From assembly GCF_016458305.1 (NCBI RefSeq), contig NZ_JAEMHL010000005.1:62001-126000 (forward strand): a DNA stretch of 64,000 nt, written 5' to 3'. This stretch comes from Geomonas anaerohicana (GTDB taxonomy: Bacteria; Desulfobacterota; Desulfuromonadia; Geobacterales; Geobacteraceae). Made by a program: the position numbers and the translations under genes. A model generated the notes under the pieces. It searched no databases, was not told the DNA's origin, and saw only the letters and a program-made list of their open reading frames with translations. Shown here piece by piece: positions 50,098 to 59,571 of the stretch (positions are counted from its first letter, which is position 1; every line of letters starts with the position of its first letter).

Positions 50098-50760
50098 CTA
50101 GACGTGGTGCTCCTCGATTGGGGGAAGCAGGGCCAGAAGCCTCTTGGCAGCGTCGCGCGGGTCCGGCGCTGAGAGGATGGCCGAGATCAGCGCGATGCCG
50201 CGTGCCTCTCCGGCGACGACTTCAGCGCAGTTGTCCAGGTTCACTCCCCCCAGGGCGAACACCGGGATCTGCAGCAGCTGCGCCACAGTGTTCAGCTTCT
50301 CGACCCCCACAGGTCCGCCGTACTCGGCCTTGCTGGGGGTGTAGTAGACCGGGCCGAAGGTGATGAAGTCGGCCCCCATCTCCTGGGCCGTGACGGCCTG
50401 GGTCTGGTTATGGCAGGAGACGCCGATGAGCTTGCGTTCGCCCAGGAGCTTCCTCACCTTGTACAGCGGCAGGCTGGAGCTGCCGATGTGCACCCCGTCC
50501 GCGTCCACCGCGAGCGCCACGTCGACACGGTCGTTGATGAGGAGCTTGGCGCCGTAGCGGGAGGTGAGGCGGCGCAGTTCCTGGGCGGTCTCGTAGAGTT
50601 CCTTGGTGCTGGCCGCCCCTTTGTCCCGCAACTGCACGGCGCGCACGCCCCCCCTGAGGGCCTCTTCGACCACGAACTCCAGGTTGCGGCCGAGGGTCTC
50701 GCCGCGCCCGGTGATCAGGTAGAGGTTGAAGTCGATCCAGGGGGAATCGAGCCCTTTCAC
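50098..50760 (-). CDS. thiE: Thiamine-phosphate synthase
   Basis: 220 residues. ThiE joins the HMP-PP pyrimidine and thiazole phosphate. Motifs: [58 protein letters not shown] and [10 protein letters not shown]. The GTG start overlaps the thiG stop as GTGA, so the thiazole and coupling enzymes are translationally coupled. The start gives a normal length. Confidence 0.93.
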   Translation of the reverse strand: MKGLDSPWIDFNLYLITGRGETLGRNLEFVVEEALRGGVRAVQLRDKGAASTKELYETAQELRRLTSRYGAKLLINDRVDVALAVDADGVHIGSSSLPLYKVRKLLGERKLIGVSCHNQTQAVTAQEMGADFITFGPVYYTPSKAEYGGPVGVEKLNTVAQLLQIPVFALGGVNLDNCAEVVAGEARGIALISAILSAPDPRDAAKRLLALLPPIEEHHV

Positions 50761-51539
50761 GCGATCAGCCCCGCCAGCGGGGAGGATGCGGTGGCGTAGA
50801 GCTTCCTCGGGATACGGCCGGCGCGGTAGGCGAGCCTGCCGGCGCGGACGGCGAGGTTCATGGCCTCGGCCATGGCGACCGGATCCTGGGCGCCGGCGAT
50901 GGCGGTGTTCATGAGTACGCCGTCGCAGCCAAGCTCCATGGCGATGGCCGCGTCCGAGGCGGTGCCCACGCCGGCGTCGACGATGACCGGAACCTTGACC
51001 GTCTCCAGGATGATCTGGATGTTGTACGGGTTGCGGATCCCCAGGCCGGAGCCGATGGGTGCCCCCAGCGGCATCACGGCGGCGCACCCCATGTCCTCCA
51101 GCTTCTTGCAGATGATGGGATCGTCGCTGGTGTAGGGGAGCACGGTGAAACCTTCGGCGATGAGCACCTTGGCCGCCTTCAAAAGTTCCTCGTTGTTGGG
51201 GAAGAGCGTCTTCTCGTCGCCGAGCACCTCGAGCTTCACGAAGTCGGAGAGCCCCGCCTCGCGGGCCAGTCGACAGGTGCGGATGGCGTCGTCGGCGGTG
51301 TAGCAGCCGGCGGTGTTGGGGAGCAGGGTGTATTTCTTCAGGTCGATGTGGTCCAGGAGCGATTCCTTGCTCCGGTCCGAAATGTTCACGCGGCGCACGG
51401 CAACGGTGATGATCTGGGCGCCGGAAACCTCGATGGCGCGCACCATCTGGTGGAAGTCGGCGTATTTGCCGGTCCCGACCATGAGGCGGGAGTCGAATTC
51501 GCGTCCTGCGATGACGAGCTTGTCACTTGTTAAAGGCAT
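50757..51539 (-). CDS. thiG: Thiazole synthase
   Basis: 260 residues. [41 protein letters not shown], the Schiff-base lysine segment [15 protein letters not shown] and [28 protein letters not shown] (two stretches of one conserved region) identify ThiG. It makes the thiazole ring from DXP, dehydroglycine and ThiS-thiocarboxylate. ATG 51539 has GGAGAA seven bases upstream; GTG 51542 adds one residue. thiS lies 103 bases upstream. Confidence 0.95.
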   Translation of the reverse strand: MPLTSDKLVIAGREFDSRLMVGTGKYADFHQMVRAIEVSGAQIITVAVRRVNISDRSKESLLDHIDLKKYTLLPNTAGCYTADDAIRTCRLAREAGLSDFVKLEVLGDEKTLFPNNEELLKAAKVLIAEGFTVLPYTSDDPIICKKLEDMGCAAVMPLGAPIGSGLGIRNPYNIQIILETVKVPVIVDAGVGTASDAAIAMELGCDGVLMNTAIAGAQDPVAMAEAMNLAVRAGRLAYRAGRIPRKLYATASSPLAGLIA

Positions 51540-51642
51540 CACTGTTCTCCAATCGGTAGCGTCTTGTCAGATGGTCGGCTTGAGGCCCCGCTGCCGCGGG
51601 ACCAAAGGTGTGCCGGAGACGGCGGCTGGGTCGCCCAGGGGG

Positions 51643-51852
51643 CTAGCCGCGCGGGGCGCCCCCTCCCACGAAATGGACGATCTCCAGGGCGTCCCCTTCC
51701 TTGAGCAGGGTGGTCTCGTACTGCGCCTTGGGGAGGATGTCCATGTTCAACTCGACCGCAACGCGGCGCGGGTCGATGCCGAGGGAGACCAGGTACTGCT
51801 GAACGGTAAGGGGATCGATCGATACGGCTTCGCCGTTGGTGGTGATGTTCAC
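51643..51852 (-). CDS. thiS: ThiS sulfur carrier with C-terminal extension
   Basis: 69 residues, ubiquitin-like fold. NITTNGEAVSIDPLTVQQYL begins the protein and VAVELNMDILPKAQYE follows. Active ThiS ends in Gly-Gly, whose carboxylate becomes the thiocarboxylate. Here the end reads HFVGGG and then APRG before the stop, so four residues follow the Gly-Gly. That requires proteolytic trimming or is a recent loss of the stop. GTG 51852 follows CCGGAG. It is the first gene of the thiS-thiG-thiE operon. Confidence 0.85.
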   Translation of the reverse strand: MNITTNGEAVSIDPLTVQQYLVSLGIDPRRVAVELNMDILPKAQYETTLLKEGDALEIVHFVGGGAPRG

Positions 51853-51923
51853 TGCTGCTCCGGTCCTGCATGACGTTGGGGCTGGCCGGGCCGGCCGCGG
51901 CGAGCCGGGCGTGGCCCGACCGT

Positions 51924-51952
51924 AAACTAACAATACGGCCCCCCGCTGTCAA
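51924..51952 (-). promoter_or_regulatory. Promoter of the thiS operon
   Basis: TTGACA on the minus strand (51952-51947), 17-base spacer, TAGTTT (51929-51924), about 70 bases before the thiS start. I could not find the conserved CTGAGA core of a TPP riboswitch in the leader. Confidence 0.5.
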
Positions 51953-52035
51953 TCGTTTTCTTCCGCGCAGTTAAGCTCCGTGCGGGGTGCCGGGAGGGGG
52001 AGGGTGGAGGCCAAATGTCGGGTTTGTATACGGCT

Positions 52036-53661
52036 TTACGCGCTCCCCGGTGCGGCCGGAAGTTTGGTGCCCGCTGGTTCCGTGGGGGTGGGGGCGGTAG
52101 CGTCCGCTTCGGGGATGGGGAAGAGGATGGTGAAGGTGGTGCCGGTACCCTCCTGGCTTTGCACCTCGATGTGCCCGCCGTGCTCCTGGATGATGCCGTA
52201 GGAGACGGAGAGCCCGAGGCCGGTCCCCTTGTTGGACTTGGTGGTGAAGAAGGGGTCGAAGATGCGGTCCAGGTTCGCCTCGGGGATGCCGCAGCCGTTG
52301 TCGCTGATCTTGATGAAGGCCATCCTTTGCGCCGGGTCGAGGCCGGTGACGACCATCACGATCCCCTCGCCGCGCAGGGCGTGGCCGGCGTTGACCAGCA
52401 TGTTCACCAGGACCTGCTCGATCTGGTTCGGGTCGAGCAAAAGTTGCGGGATGCGCCCCGAGTAGTTGCGGGCAATGGTGACGTCCTGGAACAGGGTCTG
52501 GTGCCGGACCAGCTCCAGCGCAGCGTCCGAGATATCGTTCAGTGAGCAGGGGGCCTTCTGCGGTGGCGCGCAGCGGGCGAATTCCAAAAGTCCCTTGACG
52601 ATGCCGGCGCAGCGCTTGGTTTCCCGAAGCACCGTCTCTATGTCGTTTTTGAGGGCCGGGTCGAGCTTGGGGTTACTCTGGATCAGGGAGGCGAACACCA
52701 GGATGCCGGTGAGCGGGTTGTTGATTTCGTGGGCGATGCCGGCCACCAGTTCCCCCAGCGAGGCGAGTTTCTCCGAGCGGATCAGCTGCGCCTGCATCCG
52801 GGTGATCTCCTGGGTCCTTTGCTGCACTATCAGTTCCAGGTCGCGTCCCCACCCCTCCAGCTCCTGCCGCGCCTTCTTAAGGTTCACGGTCATGGTGTTG
52901 AACGAGTCGGCCAGTTCCCCCAGTTCGTCGTGGGCGAAGCTGTGCACCAGGCCGTCCAACTCGCCCCGCGCCAGCATCTGGGTGTGCTCCAACAGTTCCC
53001 GCACCGGGCGGTTCACCAGCTTTTGGGTGAAATAGGTGAGGCTTAGCGAGGTGAGGGTGATCAGGAGCAGGGTAAGGAGCAGCATGCGGCTGCGGTAGGC
53101 GTCCAAGAGGGAGTGCATCCGGTCCAGCGGCACCACGACGTCGAGCACGCCCAGCACCTTGAACTTCTCGGGGTGGAAGTGGCAGCTCGCGATGTAGCAA
53201 CTCTCCTCGTTGTAGATGGCGTTGGTGATGCCGAGGAACTCGGCGCCGGACTTGCCGTAGAAGCGGCGGCTGCGGTTTTTGGAGGAGGCGGTAAGGAGCA
53301 GCTCCGGTCCGCCGTGGCAGACGGCGCAGATCTCGGAGTGCTTGCCGAGCACGGTCCCGGTCTCGGAGTCGTCAGTGGAAAAGATGATGCGCCCGGTCTT
53401 GTTGATGAGCCGGATCCGCTCCACCCCCTGCTGGTTGCCGATCTCCTCGATGGTCTTGTAGAACAGGGGGCGGTCGTCCCGGAGCATCTGGTTATGGGTG
53501 GTGCGGATGATGGTCTCGGTGATGCGGTCCGCTTCGGAGATGGTCTCCTGCAGCAAGAGCCCCTTGAGGCTTCTCAGGTTCAGGTAGGCGAACAGGGCCA
53601 TGGTGCACAAAAGCACCAGCCCGGTGGCCAGGGCAAGCTTGGAAATCAGGTTGAGGCGCAC
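52036..53661 (-). CDS. Histidine kinase with periplasmic c-type heme sensor domain
   Basis: 541 residues. Membrane helices at about 7-27 and 193-212 enclose a periplasmic domain with a CxxCH heme motif (CAVCH, Cys112-His116) and a second Cys-x4-Cys-His (CYIASCHFHP, Cys155-His161). HAMP (about 213-265) and coiled coil precede HisKA with His311 (AHEINNP) and HATPase (DNGCGIPEANLDRIFDPFFTTK, read in two parts, and GTGLGLSVSYG). It likely senses redox state or a heme ligand. The same periplasmic domain recurs at 63045-63887. No response regulator is adjacent. The C-terminus is a Pro/Ala-rich tail. Confidence 0.92.
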   Translation of the reverse strand: MRLNLISKLALATGLVLLCTMALFAYLNLRSLKGLLLQETISEADRITETIIRTTHNQMLRDDRPLFYKTIEEIGNQQGVERIRLINKTGRIIFSTDDSETGTVLGKHSEICAVCHGGPELLLTASSKNRSRRFYGKSGAEFLGITNAIYNEESCYIASCHFHPEKFKVLGVLDVVVPLDRMHSLLDAYRSRMLLLTLLLITLTSLSLTYFTQKLVNRPVRELLEHTQMLARGELDGLVHSFAHDELGELADSFNTMTVNLKKARQELEGWGRDLELIVQQRTQEITRMQAQLIRSEKLASLGELVAGIAHEINNPLTGILVFASLIQSNPKLDPALKNDIETVLRETKRCAGIVKGLLEFARCAPPQKAPCSLNDISDAALELVRHQTLFQDVTIARNYSGRIPQLLLDPNQIEQVLVNMLVNAGHALRGEGIVMVVTGLDPAQRMAFIKISDNGCGIPEANLDRIFDPFFTTKSNKGTGLGLSVSYGIIQEHGGHIEVQSQEGTGTTFTILFPIPEADATAPTPTEPAGTKLPAAPGSA

Positions 53662-53741
53662 GGTGGCTCTCCGCCGATTTGCCGGCGCCGATGCCCGGGC
53701 GCCAGGTCGTCAAGATCGCATTGTTGCAAGCGTCTTGTTGC

Positions 53742-53770
53742 TTGACATTTCTAGAACATAATTCTATATT
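53742..53770 (+). promoter_or_regulatory. Distal promoter of the iclR gene
   Basis: TTGACA (53742-53747), 17-base spacer, TATATT (53765-53770): nearly consensus. It lies about 220 bases before the regulator start, in the 327-base divergent gap between the histidine kinase and iclR. Confidence 0.6.
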
Positions 53771-53918
53771 TTGCTTGTATGACACTATCCGCAGCTGCAT
53801 CCTGCCGACTTTACCCGTAGAAGCTGTTTTACCGCTCCTCTGGCTGGGCGGGTTCAGGGGGGCGGGCGGTACGGCGAGTTTAAACACATTAAAAGCGTTT
53901 ATCAAGCGATTAATTTTC

Positions 53919-53947
53919 TTGACACGGCTTATCAAATGGCCTAGTTA
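53919..53947 (+). promoter_or_regulatory. Proximal promoter of the iclR gene
   Basis: TTGACA (53919-53924), 17-base spacer, TAGTTA (53942-53947). Upstream of it TTATCAAGCGATTAA and within it TTATCAAATGG form a partial direct repeat, a possible autoregulatory site. Confidence 0.4.
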
Positions 53948-53988
53948 ATGTTGTTTGAAATTTTTCCTGATATTCATAGGTGCAGCCA

Positions 53989-54771
53989 ATGGCGAAAAAA
54001 GAGAAATCTGAGTACATCATTCAGGCCGTCTCCCATGCACTCGACCTCCTGGAACAGTTCCACGACGAGGTGGACGAACTGGGCGTGACCGAGCTGAGCA
54101 AGAGGCTGAAGCTTCACAAGAACAACGTTTTCCGCCTTCTGGCTACCCTGGAATCGCGGAACTACATAGAGCAGAACAAGGTCACTGAAAACTACCGGCT
54201 CGGGCTCAAGACCCTGGAGCTGGGGCAGACCTTCATTAAGCAGATGGGCCTGTTGCGCCAGTCCCGCCCGGTGCTCGAGGCGCTGGTCAAGGAGTGCAAC
54301 GAGACCACCTACGTGGCCATCCTCAAGGAGTTCCACATCGTCTACCTGGACGTGGTGGAAACCGACCTGACCGTCAGGGTCGTGCCCCGCGTCGGCGCCC
54401 GCCTCCCCGCCTACTGCACCGCAGCCGGCAAGGTCCAGATCGCCTACATGACCGACGAGGAACTGGAGAACTACCTCCCCACCAAAGAGATGAAGCGCTA
54501 CACCCCGAAGACCGTCACCGACCGCGAGGAGCTCAAGAAGCACCTCAAGGTGATCGCCGAGCAGGGCTACGCCATCGACGACGAGGAGATGGATGTCGGC
54601 GTGAAGTGCGTCGGCGCTCCGATCCGCGACTACACCCGCCGCATCATCGGCGCGGTGAGCATCTCCGGCCCCTCGATGCGCTTCACCGACGAGCGCCTGG
54701 AGAAGGAACTGATCCCGCTGGTGATCCGCTCCGGCGAGGAGATCTCGCACAAGCTGGGCTACCACAAGTAG
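53989..54771 (+). CDS. IclR family transcriptional regulator
   Basis: 260 residues. Winged helix-turn-helix at about 15-70 (LGVTELSKRLKLHKNNVFRL, then LESRNYI), followed by the IclR effector domain (YVAILKEFHIVYLDVVE, AYCTAAGKVQIA, DDEEMDVGVKCVGAPI). IclR regulators respond to small carbon metabolites. ATG 53989 is three codons after a GTG; either is possible. The promoter arrangement suggests it is regulated itself. Its targets are not apparent: the downstream gene coaE is convergent. Confidence 0.9.
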   Translation: MAKKEKSEYIIQAVSHALDLLEQFHDEVDELGVTELSKRLKLHKNNVFRLLATLESRNYIEQNKVTENYRLGLKTLELGQTFIKQMGLLRQSRPVLEALVKECNETTYVAILKEFHIVYLDVVETDLTVRVVPRVGARLPAYCTAAGKVQIAYMTDEELENYLPTKEMKRYTPKTVTDREELKKHLKVIAEQGYAIDDEEMDVGVKCVGAPIRDYTRRIIGAVSISGPSMRFTDERLEKELIPLVIRSGEEISHKLGYHK

Positions 54772-54775
54772 GCAG

Positions 54776-54809
54776 ATCAAGACTAAGATAAAGATTAAGA
54801 TTGAGATAA
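54776..54809. repeat. AAGATTAAGATTGAGAT tract (family C)
   Basis: About six degenerate hexamers (AAGACT, AAGATA, AAGATT, AAGATT, GAGATA) between the iclR stop and its terminator; related to the inverted pair at 18943-19022. Confidence 0.6.
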
Positions 54810-54813
54810 AAAG

Positions 54814-54841
54814 AAGGCCCCGTTTCCCTCGGGGCCTTTTT
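54814..54841. terminator. Terminator between iclR and coaE
   Basis: AAGGCCCCG, loop TTTCCCT, CGGGGCCTT and TTTTT on the plus strand; CTTTTTATC follows on the minus strand, so it probably serves both convergent genes. Confidence 0.85.
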
Positions 54842-54881
54842 CATTCGCACTTCCTTCTTCCCCCGGACCGCCGCCCGTCTC

Positions 54882-55484
54882 TCACTCCCGCTCCGCTATC
54901 TCCTCGCGCCAGAGCCTGCGTACCTGCGCCTCCAGCTCTTCCCTGCTGCCGCGGTTGTCGATGACGATCTTGCCCAGTTTCTTCTTTTCTTCCATCGGCA
55001 TCTGCGAGGCGATGCGGGAGAGCGCCGCTTCCCGGGTGAGGCCGTCGCGCGCCATCAGGCGATCAATCTGGGTCTCGCGGTCCAGGTACACCACCCAGAC
55101 CTCGTGGACACGCGAGGTGATGCCGGCCTCGAAGAGCAGGGGGGCGACGTAGAAGGCGGTGCCGGTGCCTGCCTGCCGGAGGCGTTCCAGTTTCTCCTCG
55201 GCCCGCTTTTTGATGGCGGGATGGGTGATCCCTTCCAAAGTGCGCCGGGCGGCCGGGTCGGCGAAGACGATCTCACCCAAGGCGGCCCGGTTCAGGGTGC
55301 CGTCGGGGTTCAGCACCTTAGCCCCGAAGCTCGTTGCGATCTGCGCCAGGGCCTCCTCGCCAGGCTGCACCACCTCCCGCGCCAACTGGTCGGCGTCGAT
55401 CACCGCCGCTCCCAGTTCTTCGAAGAGGTGCGCCGCGCTGGTCTTGCCTGATGCGATCCCGCCGGTGAGTCCTATGATGCGCAT
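54882..55484 (-). CDS. coaE: Dephospho-CoA kinase
   Basis: 200 residues. P-loop GLTGGIASGKT at the N-terminus, DADQLAREVVQPG, HPAIKKRAEE and VAPLLFEAG identify CoaE, which phosphorylates dephospho-CoA in the last step of CoA synthesis. GAAAGGAAC precedes the ATG by several bases. It starts 16 bases after the stop of the DUF342 gene on the same strand, so both are likely one transcript. Confidence 0.94.
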   Translation of the reverse strand: MRIIGLTGGIASGKTSAAHLFEELGAAVIDADQLAREVVQPGEEALAQIATSFGAKVLNPDGTLNRAALGEIVFADPAARRTLEGITHPAIKKRAEEKLERLRQAGTGTAFYVAPLLFEAGITSRVHEVWVVYLDRETQIDRLMARDGLTREAALSRIASQMPMEEKKKLGKIVIDNRGSREELEAQVRRLWREEIAERE

Positions 55485-55500
55485 GCCGTCGTTGTTCCTT

Positions 55501-57138
55501 TCAGTATGCTATTCCTTCCTCGCCCAGGGTGAAGGTCGGGTTGGTCAGATCTTCCTCGACCAGCATAGTGCTGGAGCCGATCCTGATCTGCGCGCCGAGG
55601 AAGGCGTCGCGCTCCACCTCGACCCGGGCCTGGGCGTTGATCTCCATTCTCTTTTGCAGGCGCTTCTTCTCGCCGGTCAACTCGGCCAGCTCTCCCTGGC
55701 ACTTGGTGTAGATGCGCTGCTTCAGATTCAATAACCCCGCGTCCATGCTGCCGGGGTTCTCCTTGACGTAGGCGAGGGTCTTGGTGAGTTCGTCCAGTTG
55801 GCGCTGCTTCTCGACCAGGTTTTCCTGCACCATCTCCAGTTTCCGGTTCAGGGCCGGGTCGATGCCTACCTCGATCAGGGTGGGGACCCCGGCGTGGGAG
55901 CCGATCACCACCGCATGCACCAGGGACACGGCGCGGCAGATCCCGCCGATGATGTGCCCCTTGCGCCCACCCCTTTCGCCGACCAGGATGCTGCCGCCGG
56001 AGGTGAGATCGCTCTGCATGGCGAGCTCGCGGATGACGATGTCGCCGCAGGCGCTGATGGCCGCATTTTCGGCGAACTGGACGGTCACGGTCCCTCCCGC
56101 CTCCAGCTGTGCCATCTCCTGGCGGCTCACCATCTTGCCCGGCTGGGTGGCATGGCCGTGGCCGATGACGCCACCTTGGATGACGATGTTGCCTCCCGCC
56201 TTGACCCGGGCGGCTTCCACCACCCCGCCCACCGTGATGTCCTCGGTCGCGGTCACCTCCATCCCTTCGCTGACGTCGCCGGAGATCTCCAGGGAACCCT
56301 TGAAGCGGAGGTTTCCTGTCGAGAGGTCGACCCGCTTCAGCTTGAACACGGGATCTACGTTGACGCCGCGCGGCACGATCACCGGGTAACCGGAAATGGC
56401 GGCGACCAGCAGGTCGCAATCCTTGAGGTCGCAGGCGATGCCGGTCAGGTTGTCCGCGAAGGGGAGGTCCACCCCGTCGGTCGTGGGCAACTCCACCCCG
56501 AGCAGGTTCACCCCTGGGACCCCCGGGGTGGGGTGGGTGCGCCGCAGGAGCGGGTCGCCCAGGCTCACGCTGACGATGTCGCCCAGGTTTCTGTAGTCGG
56601 CGGTGTCGTCGTCGGAGAGCTGGGGCATCTGGGCCGCCATCTCGGGAACCAGGCTGATGAACTGGCTGTCCTCCCCGGGGACCGGCGGGGTTCCCTGGGC
56701 GATGACCACCTTGCTGGCCTCGCCGGCGGCGAGCGCCGCGTCGATATCGTCATAGAGGATGCCGCAGACCACGCCGGCCCGGGACAGCGCCTGTTCCACT
56801 TCTTCCCGGGTGATGCGGTGTCCGCCGTAGGCGGGCTGGATGGTCATGGTGGCGGTCATCATGTCGTCGGAGAGCTGAACTGCGAGGGTGGCGTCGCGTC
56901 GCTCTCCGACCTGCAGCGTGAAGCTGACCGGGGAGACGGCGCAGCGCTGCAGCAGCTGCTCCAGGGCGTCCTGGGAGACAAACAGCTCCCCGTACCCGAG
57001 CGCCTCGATCGCCTCGCGCAGCTGCCCGGCGTCCAGGGCGCGCCGCTGGGTGACCGGGGTGTACTGCGCCTGCAGGTGTTTCTGGTCCGGGCTCAGTTGT
57101 AGTTTGAGGCCGGTGCCGTCGAGAATGTCGGTCTCCAT
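55501..57138 (-). CDS. DUF342/FapA family protein
   Basis: 545 residues. An N-terminal domain (about 1-200) is followed by the Gly-rich parallel beta-helix typical of FapA/DUF342 (VKAGGNIVIQGGVIGHGHAT, read across AGGTVTVQFAENAAISACGD), a coiled coil (about 420-500: VEKQRQLDELTKTLAYVKEN) and a short C-terminal domain. Related proteins help recruit flagellar factors or act at membranes. ATG 57138 has a very strong GGAGGGGGTC; in-frame codons continue to 57207 but are less supported. The divergent 364-base gap to sfrB holds the sfr promoter region. Confidence 0.83.
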   Translation of the reverse strand: METDILDGTGLKLQLSPDQKHLQAQYTPVTQRRALDAGQLREAIEALGYGELFVSQDALEQLLQRCAVSPVSFTLQVGERRDATLAVQLSDDMMTATMTIQPAYGGHRITREEVEQALSRAGVVCGILYDDIDAALAAGEASKVVIAQGTPPVPGEDSQFISLVPEMAAQMPQLSDDDTADYRNLGDIVSVSLGDPLLRRTHPTPGVPGVNLLGVELPTTDGVDLPFADNLTGIACDLKDCDLLVAAISGYPVIVPRGVNVDPVFKLKRVDLSTGNLRFKGSLEISGDVSEGMEVTATEDITVGGVVEAARVKAGGNIVIQGGVIGHGHATQPGKMVSRQEMAQLEAGGTVTVQFAENAAISACGDIVIRELAMQSDLTSGGSILVGERGGRKGHIIGGICRAVSLVHAVVIGSHAGVPTLIEVGIDPALNRKLEMVQENLVEKQRQLDELTKTLAYVKENPGSMDAGLLNLKQRIYTKCQGELAELTGEKKRLQKRMEINAQARVEVERDAFLGAQIRIGSSTMLVEEDLTNPTFTLGEEGIAY

Positions 57139-57502
57139 GACCCCCTCCGGTGACGCCCACAGGGCCTTCATGGGCGCTTCCAGATTAAGTATCGGCGCCT
57201 CCAGCAAAAAGTTGAATTCTTTAAGGGGGCGCGTCGCGCCGTGCTGGGGGCGATGTTAGGGCCTATCGCGCACAAAAACAACCATTAATTGCAGCTATGC
57301 GAAAGGGCGCCCGGCGCCGCGGTTGGCGCTTGTCGTATACGCCCTACCACAGCGATAATCCGAATGATTTTTCGCTTGATTAGAGCCGAGTGATGTGGTA
57401 AAAACTGGATACTGTATACAATGTGCACCGGACAATTTACTTAATAAATGTAAATATTTAGCCGATAATGCGGCCAATTTTACAGCTATTTCGGAGGCCT
57501 AA
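57139..57502 (+). promoter_or_regulatory. sfrBA promoter/operator region
   Basis: TTGATT (57376-57381 area), 17-base spacer and TAAAAA (57399-57404) form a candidate promoter. GGATACTGTATACAA (57407-57421) overlaps the predicted start and resembles the glyQ leader site GGATACAGTA. A second GTATAC palindrome lies near 57333-57338. The rest is AT-richer than its surroundings with no ORF. Confidence 0.45.
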
Positions 57503-59515
57503 GTGGCAGAGGTAGTTTTTTCCAGCTGGGGCAGAAACATAGTTGACAACCGCAAGGGGGGCGAGAAGAAGGATGTCTCCTTCAAACTGCCCGCCACCTA
57601 CGACGGGGAGCGGCCGCTTTCGGCTTTCATCGGCTGGGATGGCATCATTTTGTACAACAAGGATGTCGATATCCCCGCCATGGTCGCCGAGTACATGAAG
57701 CGGGTGCAGGCCAAGTATGTCTGCGGCAAGTGCACCCCCGGCAAGAAAGGGACCCGCGTCATCATGGACGCCCTCTCCGGGATCATGGAGGGGCACGGCA
57801 AGGAAGAGGATCTGGACACCATCCTCGACGTCGGCAGCGTGCTGTCGCACTGCAAGTGCACCCTCTGCCCGAGCTCCGCGGTCCCGGTCATCGACGCGGT
57901 GACCCACTTCCGCGATGCCTTCGTGAACTACATCCGCGGCGCCAAGAGCCTCTCCTCGGAATTCCGCTACATCGAGAAGTACACGGCCCCCTGCATGGAC
58001 AAGTGCCCGGCCCACATCGACATCCCCGCCTACATCGAGTCGGTGAAGGACTACCGCTTCGGGGATTCGCTGGAGACCATCCGCGAGTCGATGCCGCTTC
58101 CTTCGGTCTGCGGCCGCGTCTGCCCGCACCCGTGTGAGACCGCCTGCCGCAGGAAGAACGTGGACGAGCCGATCAACATCATGGTGCTCAAGCGCAGCGC
58201 CTCCGACTACGAGTGGCAGCACGGCCACCTCCCGCCCATGGCTCCCAAGGCGAAGCAGTCCAAGAAGGTCGCCGTGGTGGGCGCAGGCCCGGCAGGTCTC
58301 GCCGCCGCCTACTACATGGCCCTCGAAGGGTACCCGGTCACCATCTACGAAGCGCTTCCCCTGGGCGGCGGCATGGTCGCCGTCGGCATCCCCCCCTACC
58401 GTCAGCCGCGTCACCTGTTGCAGCGCGACATCGACATCATCCAGGGGCTGGGCGTCGAGATCATCTACAACACCCGGGTGGGCAAGGACATCACCCTGGA
58501 CGAGTTGAGGCAGAAGTTCGACGCCGTGCTGCTCGCGCCGGGCGCACACCGCTCCAAGCCGATGGGCGTCGAGGGCGAGGACAAGGGGTACAAGGGCTTC
58601 CTGACCGGCGGTATCGACTTCCTGAGAAACGTCTACCTGGGCCTTCCCACCGGGATGGGCAAGAAAGTATTCGTGGTCGGCGGCGGCAACACCGCCATCG
58701 ACTGCGTCAGGGTGGCGCTGCGCGAGGGTGCCGAAGAATCGGTGCTGGTCTACCGCCGCTCCCGTAACGAGATGCCTGCCGACGTCTGGGAGGTCGACGG
58801 GGCGGACGAGGAAGGGGTACGTTTCGAGTTCCAGGTACTCCCGACCAAGGTCATCGCCAACGAGAACAACGAGGTTACCGGGGTCGAGCTGATCAGGATG
58901 GCCCTGGGCGAGCCGGACGCCTCAGGGCGCCGCCGTCCGGAACCGGTGCCGGGCTCCGAGTTCATCATCGAGTGCGACACCATCATCCCGGCCATCGGCC
59001 AGGACGCCGACCTCTCCTTCATCCCGGCCGACGCGGGGATCGACACCACCAAGTGGAGCACCATCGTCACCAAGTACGTGCCGCTCAAAGGGCACGACGG
59101 CAAGGACCTCAAGGACGGCATGGGCAACATGCTCTCCAGGAACCTGATCACCGACTGTGACGGGGTCTTCGCCTCCGGCGACGCCGAGATCGGCCCGCTC
59201 ACCGTCGTGGCCTGCGTGGGCAACGGTCACCGCGCCGCCAAGGTGATCCAGCGCTACCTGGAAGGCAAGGGCGTCGATCTCACCGACGACGAGCGCATGG
59301 AGGACATCCTCACCTACTTCGGCGTCTACGACAAGAACGAGGACGTGCAGTGGCTGGACAGCGCCTCGCGCGAGCACCAGAAGGAGGTGCACGGCAGGGA
59401 GAGGGCGAGCTTCAAGAACTACTGCGAGGTGGAACTGGGCTACGCCAACAGCCAGGCGGTGCGGGAGGCCGAAAGGTGCCTGCGCTGCTACCGGGTCGCC
59501 ATGGTGGCCGTCTAA
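57503..59515 (+). CDS. sfrB: NADPH oxidoreductase subunit SfrB (GltD-like, with NuoF-type N-terminus)
   Basis: 670 residues. The N-terminus (1-145) resembles the NuoF Fe-S tail: CGKCTPGKKGTRV and CKCTLCPSS. The rest is glutamate-synthase small-subunit-like: Cys clusters (CMDKCPAHIDI, VCGRVCPHPCETACRRK), an FAD site VAVVGAGPAGLAAAYYMALE, an NADPH site VFVVGGGNTAIDCVRVAL and a final FASGDAEIGPLTVV. In Geobacter sulfurreducens SfrAB is a cytoplasmic NADPH-oxidising complex able to reduce Fe(III) and implicated in NADPH recycling during acetate oxidation. GTG start after TTCGGAGGCC. sfrA follows 56 bases on. Confidence 0.92.
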   Translation: MAEVVFSSWGRNIVDNRKGGEKKDVSFKLPATYDGERPLSAFIGWDGIILYNKDVDIPAMVAEYMKRVQAKYVCGKCTPGKKGTRVIMDALSGIMEGHGKEEDLDTILDVGSVLSHCKCTLCPSSAVPVIDAVTHFRDAFVNYIRGAKSLSSEFRYIEKYTAPCMDKCPAHIDIPAYIESVKDYRFGDSLETIRESMPLPSVCGRVCPHPCETACRRKNVDEPINIMVLKRSASDYEWQHGHLPPMAPKAKQSKKVAVVGAGPAGLAAAYYMALEGYPVTIYEALPLGGGMVAVGIPPYRQPRHLLQRDIDIIQGLGVEIIYNTRVGKDITLDELRQKFDAVLLAPGAHRSKPMGVEGEDKGYKGFLTGGIDFLRNVYLGLPTGMGKKVFVVGGGNTAIDCVRVALREGAEESVLVYRRSRNEMPADVWEVDGADEEGVRFEFQVLPTKVIANENNEVTGVELIRMALGEPDASGRRRPEPVPGSEFIIECDTIIPAIGQDADLSFIPADAGIDTTKWSTIVTKYVPLKGHDGKDLKDGMGNMLSRNLITDCDGVFASGDAEIGPLTVVACVGNGHRAAKVIQRYLEGKGVDLTDDERMEDILTYFGVYDKNEDVQWLDSASREHQKEVHGRERASFKNYCEVELGYANSQAVREAERCLRCYRVAMVAV

Positions 59516-59571
59516 CGGCAGCAGCACCCGGACCTATTGAATTCAATTACACCGAATACTGAGGTTTTTAT

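Noticed and set aside
51853..52035. TPP riboswitch in front of thiS
   Set aside because: The conserved CTGAGA and ACC-CTTTGAACC type strands are absent on the minus strand.
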